Origin: UBA9662 sp002729415
GTDB lineage: Bacteria; Poribacteria; WGA-4E; UBA9662
DNA: 57,693 bases
NCBI GenBank assembly: GCA_002729415.1
Contig: PBXZ01000150.1
Span: forward strand, 1-57,693
Direction: 5' to 3'
A program made the position numbers and the translations under genes. Numbering within the stretch: position 1 is the stretch's first letter; every line of letters begins with the position of its first letter. Under the pieces are notes generated by a model that was given only the letters and a program-made list of their open reading frames with translations, made no database searches and was not told the DNA's origin. Shown here in pieces: positions 18,692 through 27,101 of the stretch.

Positions 18692-20101
18692 TCATCTTCC
18701 CATCATGAAACGCAATGAACTTTCGAGCTCTGGATGTCGAAANTCATAGCCNGTTTGTACTAAACANGATGGTTCAATCTTAGCACTCGACAGAAGTAAC
18801 GCATCAGCCATTTCACCAAGCAATGCTCGTACTCCAAAGCTTGGTATGGGAAACCTATTCATTGGAAAAGGTCGACCAAGAACCTTGTTTAAAGTCTTTG
18901 TATATTCNCTATTTCTTACTGGTCTCGGTGAAACNACATTAACTGGACCACTAAGACCTTCGTTGGTTAAANCATGATGGATTACTCCGATCACATCATC
19001 NAGACCAATCCAACTCATGTACTGCCGCCCCAGGACACTTAAGTTCCCCGCTATTCCCAATCGAAACGGGAGTAACATCCTAGCAAGTGCTCCACCNGCT
19101 GGGGTCAGCACAACACCAAAACGCAGATTGACAACCCGAATGTTTTTTTTTGCAGACTCGGTTTCCTTTTCCCAAGCTTCGCACACTTCAGATAAAAAAC
19201 CAGAACCGGGCTGACTATCTTCATTTAGAATCTCATCTCCTCGGTCACCATAAAACCCGATAGCNGAAGCAGAAAGTAGCACTTTGGGTGGCACTTGAAG
19301 GTTNGTGATTGTTTGAGAAATCAGCTTAGTNCCCTCAATTCGGCTATCCAGAATCCGCTTCTTTTTCCTNGCATTCCACCTGCCGCTAGCGATNGGCTCN
19401 CCNGCCAAGTGGACTATGGCATCAATTCCTTCAAGGTTTTCTTTATCAATATTGCCTGNTAAAGGATTCCAGTGNANTTCATCAACCAACTGAGAAGCAG
19501 NTCCNGTNATGCNNAATCCTCTAGTCTCCGACCTGACCAACCGCTTGACTTCATGACCACCGGNAGTCANAAATGGTANGAGTGCTGAACCNACCAAGCC
19601 AGTCGAACCAGTAATTGCAATTTTCATTTTTTCTCCTTTGTGCTGCTGATGCTGCATAATGTCTCGTTTTGTAATCTCATGGCGATAATCAAACATTCGA
19701 TTCAGTTTTTTCTGTATCGACTTACCTGCCATTGCTTCACCCATCCNNCCCATTGGCAAAGCATATTCAATTNGGTCTTCAAGATAGCATGCCGATNCTC
19801 CATCAGGTTCTACCAAATGCATGTGCTCCCATTTAGCAAACGGCCCCGACACTTGNAAATCACAGAATTGTTTCCCATGAATGTAGTTTCGNTGTTCGGC
19901 CACCCACTGAATAGGAAACGGTGTAGAAACTTTCATTACAAGCTGATCNCCATCCTTNATNCCACCANTATTTCNNATTATTTGAACGGTTTCCCAAGGT
20001 GGAGTCAGTCGTTGAAATGCTCCCGAGCGGGCGTGCCAATCGAAAACCTCTTCTGANGGAGCTTCTATTCGCGAACGCCAAACNAAAATCTCAGATTTCA
20101 T
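18692..20101 (-). CDS. SRPBCC domain fused to TIGR01777-type NAD-dependent epimerase
   Basis: 469 aa. Residues 1-150 form an SRPBCC/START-like ligand-binding domain (HARSGAFQRLTPPWE near 24-38). Then MKIAITGSTGLxGSAL opens an extended-SDR domain of the YfcH/SulA type, with VVNLRFGVVL and MSWIGxDDVIGVI further on. The same fusion occurs in other bacteria, so it is not an assembly join. Function is not established for the family. More than thirty N bases fall inside the gene. Confidence 0.8.
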   Translation of the reverse strand: MKSEIXVWRSRIEAXSEEVFDWHARSGAFQRLTPPWETVQIXXNXGXXKDXDQLVMKVSTPFPIQWVAEXRNYIHGKQFCDXQVSGPFAKWEHMHLVEPDGXSACYLEDXIEYALPMXXMGEAMAGKSIQKKLNRMFDYRHEITKRDIMQHQQHKGEKMKIAITGSTGLXGSALXPFXTXGGHEVKRLVRSETRGXXXXGXASQLVDEXHWNPLXGNIDKENLEGIDAIVHLXXEXIASGRWNXRKKKRILDSRIEXTKLISQTIXNLQVPPKVLLSAXAIGFYGDRGDEILNEDSQPGSGFLSEVCEAWEKETESAKKNIRVVNLRFGVVLTPXGGALARMLLPFRLGIAGNLSVLGRQYMSWIGXDDVIGVIHHXLTNEGLSGPVNXVSPRPVRNXEYTKTLNKVLGRPFPMNRFPIPSFGVRALLGEMADALLLSSAKIEPXCLVQXGYXFRHPELESSLRFMMGR

Positions 20102-20216
20102 ACGCGGATTTTCCCAGAGATAATGACGTGTCTCACTAAATTGGTCACAAGCAACACCTGTTAGTTCTTTAAAANCAAAGGAAGAAACCTAATTTGATCT
20201 ATAGCAATTAATCTTC

Positions 20217-20250
20217 ATTGGCAGACTTATGCGATTGGCAGACTTATGCN
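20217..20250. repeat. 17-bp tandem duplication
   Basis: ATTGGCAGACTTATGCG is repeated head to tail; the last base of the second copy is N. It lies about 115 bases upstream of the SRPBCC-epimerase start. Confidence 0.85.
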
Positions 20251-20560
20251 AAATCTACGAACTAAACGGCACAAAATNAATACAATCAACCGAAAAGATG
20301 CCATTATACCTAAAGTNANCGTANACTNCTACNGTTCCCTATATAAATAAGGTTTTGGNGAGAAAAACAACTAACNTATGAACTTGCAGTTGCTTATTTT
20401 TTGCTTTTTATCTAGGGGAAGAAGTAACCTTTAANTNTGTCATATTTCTGTTTTAAAGCTTAAGATAATTAAAGACGCCATAAACTTTAAATAGCAAGTA
20501 GATAATAACACCNGATNAGATGCTAATCAAAATATACTTTCTTCTCAACTCANNATAAAA

Positions 20561-20743
20561 ATAACAGTNGCTGCTTCCCTTCAGAGTGAAGNANTTTTTA
20601 AAATNATAGTGGNTATCTNTCAATGGTGCAAACTAATAAANTGCANNATNGNAGNATAAAAAGAGTTTGAAATTTATATCGGAAAATTCTCCCNACAAAA
20701 TTAANGTTGANATGTCGAAGAAAGTAGGATCCAAATTTTGTCT
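20561..20743 (+). repeat. diverged copy of the micro-gene segment at 45889-46071
   Basis: About 180 bases align without gaps to 45889-46071 at roughly 80-85% of unambiguous positions by hand. The reading frame of the 48-aa micro-gene is kept open here, with ITVAAS, QSE and WCKLI conserved and the stop codon at the same place. The second frame (NKIxVxMSKKVGSKFC) also stays open and runs on to a TAA near 20805. Upstream of 20561 the similarity ends, and no ATG or ribosome site is apparent, so this copy may be a relic. Confidence 0.75.
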
Positions 20744-21108
20744 GNAGAGTCCAATGTATTTGCCATCATTTGGATTTAACTTAACNTATTTAATNCGCAA
20801 CTAAAGTTGGAAATGCTAGNCCAGTGACACGATGCGAATCAGNTTCAAAAAGGAATAATTGCAGAAAGCCTGTCAACATNTCTCCGACCATATCGTTACA
20901 CTTTCCGGTTAATAACGAGATTAACTAAAGCTTAATTTTAGCTGAATAATNGAATCAACTTCGATACTCAATTAATCGAACAGATATAGAATAATAGCGT
21001 AAGTACATGAACGAACATTTAGATACTGNCCTCNAACTCATTCGAATNCAAGANGAAACTTNNGTGAATCNAGATAACTACTCAGTTTTTATTTAAAACA
21101 AAAAACAT

Positions 21109-21912
21109 ATGAAAAAAAAATCCTACGGNAATGCCTTTATAGTTTCATGTACTTTACATTTAGTTGGATTGCTACTTGGNACTTTGTACGTTGTGAAAAA
21201 NGAAATCTATGAAAATGATCCGATACNAATTAATATTANTCAAGCGACAAAAACCAATCCCAAACGCCGCCTTGAAAGACGTCNTAAAAGCCAAANTGAG
21301 CTGAAGCNGAGTGTGCCCAAGCCCCTGCCAATGAGGTCTCGAATCAACGTGNTTACAACAGCAGCTCAATTACCANTGAACAACGCTTTTTATACTTTAC
21401 CAACAAGTAACACGTCNAGCTTTGTTGATCAAAACAGNTTTTCACCGAGAAGCGTCCATAATGCAAAGGTAGAGCGGAAAACTTNATTAAATGTGCGGAG
21501 TGTCAATATNTTTTCAAAAATGCCAAAAATTTCAATGAAACCGATAGGAGAATCGATTCTATCNAAGATTACTACAAATCAAAACCCTATTGAAATGATT
21601 CCCGCAAATTTGGATCANCAGTCNCNTNNCCCATACAATATTACTCAATCACCACGGTTCCTNAAACAGCACCCNGTAAAATATCCAGAATTAGCCCGAC
21701 AAGCNAATAAAGAAGGCATTGTTGTTCTTGAAGCAGGAATTGGTATCGATGGAATAGCNAGGGATATTATTTTAATACAGGGGCTAGGGTTTGGTTGCAA
21801 TCAAGAAGCGATTAGAGCCCTAACAATGTCACNTTTTATTCCTGCTAAGAGNGGGAATACTCCCGTTCTCTCCCGAATTCAAATCCCATATCGTTTTCAG
21901 CTTAAAATTTGA
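21109..21912 (+). CDS. TonB-family energy transducer
   Basis: 267 aa. A short basic N-terminus is followed by one membrane anchor (FIVSCTLHLVGLLL, residues about 9-22). A periplasmic linker rich in Lys, Pro and Asn follows, then a C-terminal TonB domain (KYPELARQ near 195, EGIVVLEAGIGIDG, then the last strand PVLSRIQIPYRFQL). The spacing fits TonB_C. It precedes a TonB-dependent receptor on the same strand by about 100 bases, so the pair is likely dedicated. About 25 N bases are present. Confidence 0.85.
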   Translation: MKKKSYXNAFIVSCTLHLVGLLLXTLYVVKXEIYENDPIXINIXQATKTNPKRRLERRXKSQXELKXSVPKPLPMRSRINVXTTAAQLPXNNAFYTLPTSNTXSFVDQNXFSPRSVHNAKVERKTXLNVRSVNXFSKMPKISMKPIGESILXKITTNQNPIEMIPANLDXQXXXPYNITQSPRFXKQHXVKYPELARQXNKEGIVVLEAGIGIDGIXRDIILIQGLGFGCNQEAIRALTMSXFIPAKXGNTPVLSRIQIPYRFQLKI

Positions 21913-22016
21913 TCGACTAATATCTTCAATAAATATAATTAATCCTAGTAATGATGCAACATTTTTCTACTATGCCGTGGTCCTACAATTTAATTAAATT
22001 GCGAGTCTCCAGCACA

Positions 22017-24308
22017 ATGAAGATAGACCTAACCTCGGTTTGTTTTGTGTTAGTTACAGTAACCATCTTTACTTGCTTTTGTATTCCCGCTTTTAGTGGT
22101 GAAATACAAGGAACGATATTTAGTGGTGAGAGTAGCAACAAACTAAGTAGCGTGAAGGTACAATTGCTTGAAACCAAACAGAAAGATATAACTGATAAAG
22201 ACGGAAATTTTGCCTTTGGAGGGCTTCAACCCGGTGACTATACGCTGGTAGTAACAGCACTTGGATATCGCACAACGACAATAGAAAATATGGTAATTTT
22301 CGATGAGCAAGTGAAGGAAACCAAGATCAATTTAGAAAAAATTGAATTCCTGTTTGATGAAATCTTGGTCGTCGGTCGAGCTCTGCCCAAAGCAATCAGC
22401 CGTCAAAGCCTGCAAGGACTTGAGATTAAACGACTACCAGGTGCCATGGGAGATGCCTTAAAAGCAATCCAATCATTGCCCGGGATTAGAGCAGCAAACG
22501 ACTTTAGTGGTCAGCTTTTCGTTCGNGGTGGTGGACCGGAAGATAATACTATTTATTTCGATCGCTTTCCNCTTGAAGAAGCNTACCANTTTGGNGGGTT
22601 AGTTTCCACAGTAAGCTCGGAAATCTTNAATCGTATTGATGTCTACGCCGGTGGTTTTGGAGCCGAATATGGTCGTGATGCACAGGCAGTTGTTGATGTC
22701 TATTCGCGTCAGGGAAACAGGAGAAAAATCAGCAGCAATTTTAATGTTAACTTCCTATATTCGGAAGGGTTGGTTGAAGGACCAATTGGCGACCGTGGAT
22801 CCTGGTATTTGGCTGGCAGGCGCAGTTATGCTGATGTTGTGTACAATCTGCTGCCAATTCCGAAGACTGATGTAATCACGGCACTTCCACGCTTTTGGGA
22901 TTACCAAACCAAGCTTAGCTACGACATTAACGAAATGTTTCAACTTGATTTGAATGCGTTCGCTTCAGATGATTTCGCCCAACTCAAGCTAGGTAAGGAT
23001 AAGCCCGATGATGACTTGTCGGGAGCTTTTTATTTGAAAAACTCATTTCATTTGCAAGGCATTCATCTTCGGTCCATTTTAACTCCGAATCTCAAGTACG
23101 ACCTCAACATTTCGCACTCTAAACGGCTGATAAACTTCAAGATTGGTAAAGGATTCTATCTGCGAATACAACCCAATGATATTGATNTTAGACACGACTT
23201 GACATATAAAATTACCCCTAATTTTCAAATTGAGTCAGGTCTTAACAACAATATTGGACGAACAGTGGTGCAGACCTTCTTTCCCAGACCACCGGAAGAA
23301 GGACAGCCCAACTTCGATTTTAGGTTATCAGAGAAAGTTAAGTCTGATCAGAGAAATAAAGGGTATGAAGTCGAAGGTTATTTACAAGGACGGTTTCAAC
23401 TCTCAGAATTTTTCTCCACAACCCTTGGAATGCGATTTGATTACGCACGCGATTTAACCGGACAAATTGCTATTCAACCCAGAACCAGTTTCAACCTGTT
23501 GCTTCCTCTGGGATCAGAGATTCGTTTTGCTTATGGACGCTATATGCAGTCACCGCAACCTTGGCAGGCATATCCACCGAGTGGGAACCCTAACCTGGAC
23601 GAAAGTGAAGCCAACCACTTTGTTCTTGAAATTGAGCGAGCAATTGGATTATCTACTGAATTCAAATTCGCCACCTATTACAAGCAGTTGAAGGACCAAG
23701 TTGAGTCTGTTCCAGATCAGGATCCNGGGTACCTTAATTTGGGAACAGGATACGCACGAGGTTCAGAAATTCTCTTGCAGCACCGCCAAGGAAGCCGGCT
23801 TTTCGGTTGGATCAGCTATGCCAATTCAGTTTCCAAAAGACGTGATTCCCCTAATCAGCCATACCGATTTTACGATTATGACCAAACTCATGTGGCGACA
23901 ATAACAGCTAGCTATAAAATCAGCAAAACTTGGGAGATTGGTGCGAAGTGGCAATACGCAACTGGAAATCCTTATACCCCCTTGACATGTGAAGAGGATG
24001 TCAATCAACCTTGTGCCGAACAAGTATTTAATAATAATAGATGGAGACAGATCCCAACTTACGGAGAGATAAATTCTTTCAGATACGATCCGTTCCATCG
24101 GCTTGATATACGAATCAATAAAGACTTCATATTCAGTAGCTGGAAAATGAGCTTATATCTGGAATTGTTAAATGCCTACAACCGAAAAAATATTTTAACT
24201 TTTAATTACGATGAGAATTATGCCAGAGATGAAAGAGGAGAAGTAATCAAAGATATAATTAGGCAACTCCCAATAGTTCCGTATATTGGTATAAAGTCAG
24301 AATTCTAA
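22017..24308 (+). CDS. TonB-dependent receptor with CarboxypepD_reg-like domain
   Basis: About 763 aa from ATG 22017, chosen because a signal peptide (MKIDLTSVCF...IPAFSGE) begins there; an in-frame ATG at 21951 would add 22 residues without a ribosome site. Order: beta-sandwich CarboxypepD_reg domain (IQGTIFSGESSNKLSSVKV onward), plug (ALKAIQSLPGIRAANDFSGQ, then the FVRGGGPEDN box), then a 22-strand-type barrel ending in IKSEF with terminal Phe. It would import a large or scarce substrate. The plug follows the SusC-like/DUF4974-free pattern. The end overlaps the convergent gene by 4 bases. Confidence 0.9.
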   Translation: MKIDLTSVCFVLVTVTIFTCFCIPAFSGEIQGTIFSGESSNKLSSVKVQLLETKQKDITDKDGNFAFGGLQPGDYTLVVTALGYRTTTIENMVIFDEQVKETKINLEKIEFLFDEILVVGRALPKAISRQSLQGLEIKRLPGAMGDALKAIQSLPGIRAANDFSGQLFVXGGGPEDNTIYFDRFXLEEXYXFXGLVSTVSSEIXNRIDVYAGGFGAEYGRDAQAVVDVYSRQGNRRKISSNFNVNFLYSEGLVEGPIGDRGSWYLAGRRSYADVVYNLLPIPKTDVITALPRFWDYQTKLSYDINEMFQLDLNAFASDDFAQLKLGKDKPDDDLSGAFYLKNSFHLQGIHLRSILTPNLKYDLNISHSKRLINFKIGKGFYLRIQPNDIDXRHDLTYKITPNFQIESGLNNNIGRTVVQTFFPRPPEEGQPNFDFRLSEKVKSDQRNKGYEVEGYLQGRFQLSEFFSTTLGMRFDYARDLTGQIAIQPRTSFNLLLPLGSEIRFAYGRYMQSPQPWQAYPPSGNPNLDESEANHFVLEIERAIGLSTEFKFATYYKQLKDQVESVPDQDXGYLNLGTGYARGSEILLQHRQGSRLFGWISYANSVSKRRDSPNQPYRFYDYDQTHVATITASYKISKTWEIGAKWQYATGNPYTPLTCEEDVNQPCAEQVFNNNRWRQIPTYGEINSFRYDPFHRLDIRINKDFIFSSWKMSLYLELLNAYNRKNILTFNYDENYARDERGEVIKDIIRQLPIVPYIGIKSEF

Positions 24309-25108
24309 TTTTTCCCACTTTTTCCTTGGCTAACTAAGCGCGCTGCCTGTTTAGCGAGTCGTTGCGTCTCTTCAATTCGTTTAACTAACGATTTATTGGT
24401 GAAAGCTATTTTGGCCAGAAACCGCATTTGGTCACCATTATCCAATAATTCGGCACCAACCGTGGTCTGCAATCCAGTATCAGCGGTATGCAGAAAACTG
24501 CCTGACACGCCACGTCGATCAAACTGCAGAATAAACGACAAATCCCCCTTGGCTATCTTGGGTGAGAATTCTTTTTCCAAACCACCGAAAAACCCAGTAC
24601 TGCTTTCTGTCCCATAGCGATCATTGCCAATTCCAAAATGCACACCAACAATGTGAATTTTCGGCAAGTTTAGTTTTTTGCTGAAGGAAAAAAACATCGA
24701 TCGATGTTTTTTAATGTTATTCAGATCTTTGACACCAATCGACAAGTGAGGTGATAGATCCTGCTCTTTTAAGAGTTGCAACTTTAAATGGCCGAGTAGC
24801 GCACTTTCATCACCAATCCGCAGAGTTTTCTGGTGATTGATCCCGATTTCAATCCAGTTAAACAAGCCGAAGTCAAAGTCCAAAATTGTTTCCTGATGCG
24901 AAAAATCGTTATCTCGTCCAAAGAGAAAACTCGTACCGGCTTCAAAGATGCCATGTTCGATTATATCAGCAATTGGTATCTTAACTTGTCTTGGTTGGTC
25001 AGCAAAAACAGATATCGTCTGAAAACATAACAAGAGATAGCAAACGAATCGTATTTTCCAAGATGACAGATTGTCTTTAAACTTGGCGATCCTGAGTCTG
25101 AATTCCAT
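24305..25108 (-). CDS. unrecognised exported, outer-membrane-like protein
   Basis: 267 aa from ATG 25108, which lies inside the 3' end of rpiA; a further in-frame ATG at 25123 is possible. A signal peptide (FVCYLLLCFQTISVFA) follows a basic stretch. The mature part has alternating polar/apolar strands (LDFDFGLFNWIEIGINH, FFGGLEKEF, LSFILQFDRRG) that suggest a beta-barrel, then a charged helical tail. I do not recognise the family. It overlaps rpiA by ~30 bases (same strand) and the receptor by 4 bases (convergent). Confidence 0.65.
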   Translation of the reverse strand: MEFRLRIAKFKDNLSSWKIRFVCYLLLCFQTISVFADQPRQVKIPIADIIEHGIFEAGTSFLFGRDNDFSHQETILDFDFGLFNWIEIGINHQKTLRIGDESALLGHLKLQLLKEQDLSPHLSIGVKDLNNIKKHRSMFFSFSKKLNLPKIHIVGVHFGIGNDRYGTESSTGFFGGLEKEFSPKIAKGDLSFILQFDRRGVSGSFLHTADTGLQTTVGAELLDNGDQMRFLAKIAFTNKSLVKRIEETQRLAKQAARLVSQGKSGKN

Positions 25109-25760
25109 CAGCAGTTCCAACAATTACCCGATCAACCCGACCTACGAACAAACCATTCTCTACTACACCTGGAATTCCGTTAATTTCAACCTCAGTTTGG
25201 TTGGGATCGAAGATTTNATCAAAGTAGCAATCCAAAATGAAGTTACCATTGTCACTCAGAAACGTCTGATCGTTGACNTGACGCAAAACTGATTTTTGAC
25301 AAATTCGGTTAAGCGCTATCTGAGTGGATTCCCAACCGAACTGGACAACTTCAACCGGCAAGGGTGATTTTGTTCCCAAGTAATCAACAACTTTGCTATC
25401 ATCAGCAACAATAATCAGGCNATTTGAAGCGTGGGCGATAATTTTCTCCCGAACTAGGGCTCCGCCCAAACCTTTGATCANATTAAGNTTTGGATCGACT
25501 TCATCCGCCCCGTCAATCGTAAGATCGATGACCGGGTTTTCCGTTACTGTCGATAGTTGAATTCTTTGTTCTCTAGCAATCTGACTGGTTTGTTCCGAAG
25601 TTGGAATACCAATAATCTCAAGACCTAATCTAACCATTTGACCTAGTTTCAACAAAGCATAGTAAATTGTTGATCCAGTTCCCAACCCAACAATCATCCC
25701 TGATTGNACTTCTTCGACCGCTTTCTCAGCCGCAAGCTCTTTTAAACGTTCTTTTTCCAT
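25077..25760 (-). CDS. rpiA: ribose-5-phosphate isomerase A
   Basis: 227 aa, normal length. VGLGTGSTIYYALLKL (about 25-40) is the phosphate-binding loop, TIDGADEVDP (about 82-91) the catalytic Asp region, and KGLGGALVREKI (about 95-106) the conserved KGxGGAxxxEK. It interconverts ribose-5-phosphate and ribulose-5-phosphate in the pentose phosphate pathway. Five N bases are present. The ATG comes directly after the T-run of a terminator hairpin and has no good ribosome site. Confidence 0.95.
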   Translation of the reverse strand: MEKERLKELAAEKAVEEXQSGMIVGLGTGSTIYYALLKLGQMVRLGLEIIGIPTSEQTSQIAREQRIQLSTVTENPVIDLTIDGADEVDPXLNXIKGLGGALVREKIIAHASNXLIIVADDSKVVDYLGTKSPLPVEVVQFGWESTQIALNRICQKSVLRXVNDQTFLSDNGNFILDCYFDXIFDPNQTEVEINGIPGVVENGLFVGRVDRVIVGTADGIQTQDRQV

Positions 25761-25767
25761 AATAAAA

Positions 25768-25807
25768 AAAGCTCATGCTCCTAATAACCAAGTAAAGCAT
25801 GAGCTTT
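25768..25807 (-). terminator. rho-independent terminator after the LamG gene
   Basis: AAAGCTCATGCT (25768-25779) and AGCATGAGCTTT (25796-25807) are perfect 12-base arms. On the - strand the hairpin is followed by seven T residues, then ATT and the rpiA ATG. It ends the LamG transcript 16 bases past its stop. Confidence 0.85.
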
Positions 25808-25822
25808 CTGAATTCCGNGTTT

Positions 25823-26599
25823 TTATTGTTGTTTGATGTCTCCCCAGACAGTTGTCAGTTTGCCTTGCGGTTCAGCAGCCAAAAACACCTCCATGCCTTC
25901 CTGTATCCCTACAATTTCGTCCTCATCCAAAGTGCGTAAAAAAACGACCACGTCGTCCATTACACCCGCGTAGGTTTCCCCTCCTGATCCACCAATACGG
26001 TATTCCGNAATTTTCCCATCAGTCTCTTNGTAGTCTGCGTCTTTTACCTCCTTGCCATCAANATAAATTCGAAACTTCTTTTTATCTGAAGTCAAGGCGA
26101 TATTGTACCATTTACCCTCTTTAATTAACCCGCCATCGGTCTGACACATAACTGTCCAACCACCACCAACCATNCCCCGCCAAGAGATAAGCCCTGAATC
26201 CTTGTTTATAAATAAGGTNTTGTGTCCGGAACCANNGGGCAGACTACGCCAAATGTGTTCCCAAGCAGAGCCCTCAAAATTAGGCTTGATCCAAGCCGAA
26301 AGAGAAAACTCTTCNATAAAAATATCACCATTCAGTGAATCAGATGGAGTAATGCCAATCCATGCGTTCGGCTCCAAGTCGACGGCTTTTGCACCAAACT
26401 TTCCGTTAACCCACTTCGACTTCCCCTGAATTTCTCCGTGATTATCATTTCCGGAGCTATCCTTTGTGTCCCCATCCAAGGGATAGTATAGAACCAGAGA
26501 TTTATCATCTGCGGACCAAACAGAAACCGAAATTAATAGTAANATCATCAAACTCAACGAAATNAGCTTTAAACCTCGNNAAACCCAAGANTTNATCAT
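25823..26599 (-). CDS. secreted LamG-domain protein with C-terminal KLxTxWGxIK tail
   Basis: 258 aa with GGGAGG 7 bases before the ATG and a signal peptide ending near VSVWSA. A concanavalin-like LamG domain fills residues ~35-225 (LVLYYPLDGDTKDSSGNDNHG, FSLSAWIKP, GKWYNIALTSD, GVMDDVVVFLRTLDEDEI). The last 13 residues, GKLTTVWGDIKQQ, match the ends of two other secreted proteins here and may be a sorting or anchoring tag. Role: probable extracellular carbohydrate or matrix binding. N bases affect the signal region and several residues. Confidence 0.85.
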   Translation of the reverse strand: MXXSWVXRGLKXISLSLMXLLLISVSVWSADDKSLVLYYPLDGDTKDSSGNDNHGEIQGKSKWVNGKFGAKAVDLEPNAWIGITPSDSLNGDIFXEEFSLSAWIKPNFEGSAWEHIWRSLPXGSGHXTLFINKDSGLISWRXMVGGGWTVMCQTDGGLIKEGKWYNIALTSDKKKFRIYXDGKEVKDADYXETDGKIXEYRIGGSGGETYAGVMDDVVVFLRTLDEDEIVGIQEGMEVFLAAEPQGKLTTVWGDIKQQ

Positions 26600-27101
26600 G
26601 ACATAGCCTCCCTAATATAATTTTAAGTTTTCAAAGCACNCAATATGCTATCAGGCAATTCACTTTAATGGATCAAGTCATATTTTTGACTTGATAANAT
26701 ATTGGGTNCGATCNTAAATTATCAAATTAAATCAGAGACGTTTTAAATTTNCCCAAGTTGAAGCTAGCTTAGCTACCGTACCAATTGAATCTNTTTGGAT
26801 CTTGGGAGATCGNCCCTTCTTCNATCNCTCCAGAGAAAACANCTGCGTCNTCNATCAGACCAGATANNCTTAATTGTCGTGTAGTCNTAAAAANCTACAT
26901 TCTGGATCNGATAANTTGCTCTAGAATNCAATACAAAACATTAAANCGGCGAATTNTAACATGAAACCTAAAAATTGTCAATTTNNAGCNATGAAACTAC
27001 ACACNACACTTCATAAGCGACGTCCGGCTAATTGGGAATCTAGANGCTTTCAAGAACCTTTTTCTTTGGACTACCATGCAAACTGGTGATAAAATTCTAA
27101 T
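26600..27101. other. N-rich spacer with a LamG relic
   Basis: Apart from the short LamG remnant listed separately, nothing coding is seen. It must contain the promoters of the divergent LamG gene and NtrC-type regulator. No -24/-12 or -35/-10 pair is clear among the N bases. Confidence 0.5.
26769..26868 (-). pseudogene. C-terminal fragment of a LamG protein
   Basis: The - strand reads SGLIDDAxVFSGxIEEG then ISQDPxRFNWYGS and a stop. This matches the closing strand of LamG domains (LIDDVAIFxxALxxEEI). The upstream part of the domain is missing, so it is a remnant beside the intact LamG gene. Confidence 0.6.

Larger units (their letters stand above)
20102..21108. other. 1-kb gene-poor, N-rich stretch
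   Basis: No intact gene is visible. It holds a 17-bp tandem duplication and a diverged copy of the micro-gene segment found near 46000, both listed separately. The remainder is AT-rich with scattered N bases. Confidence 0.6.
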
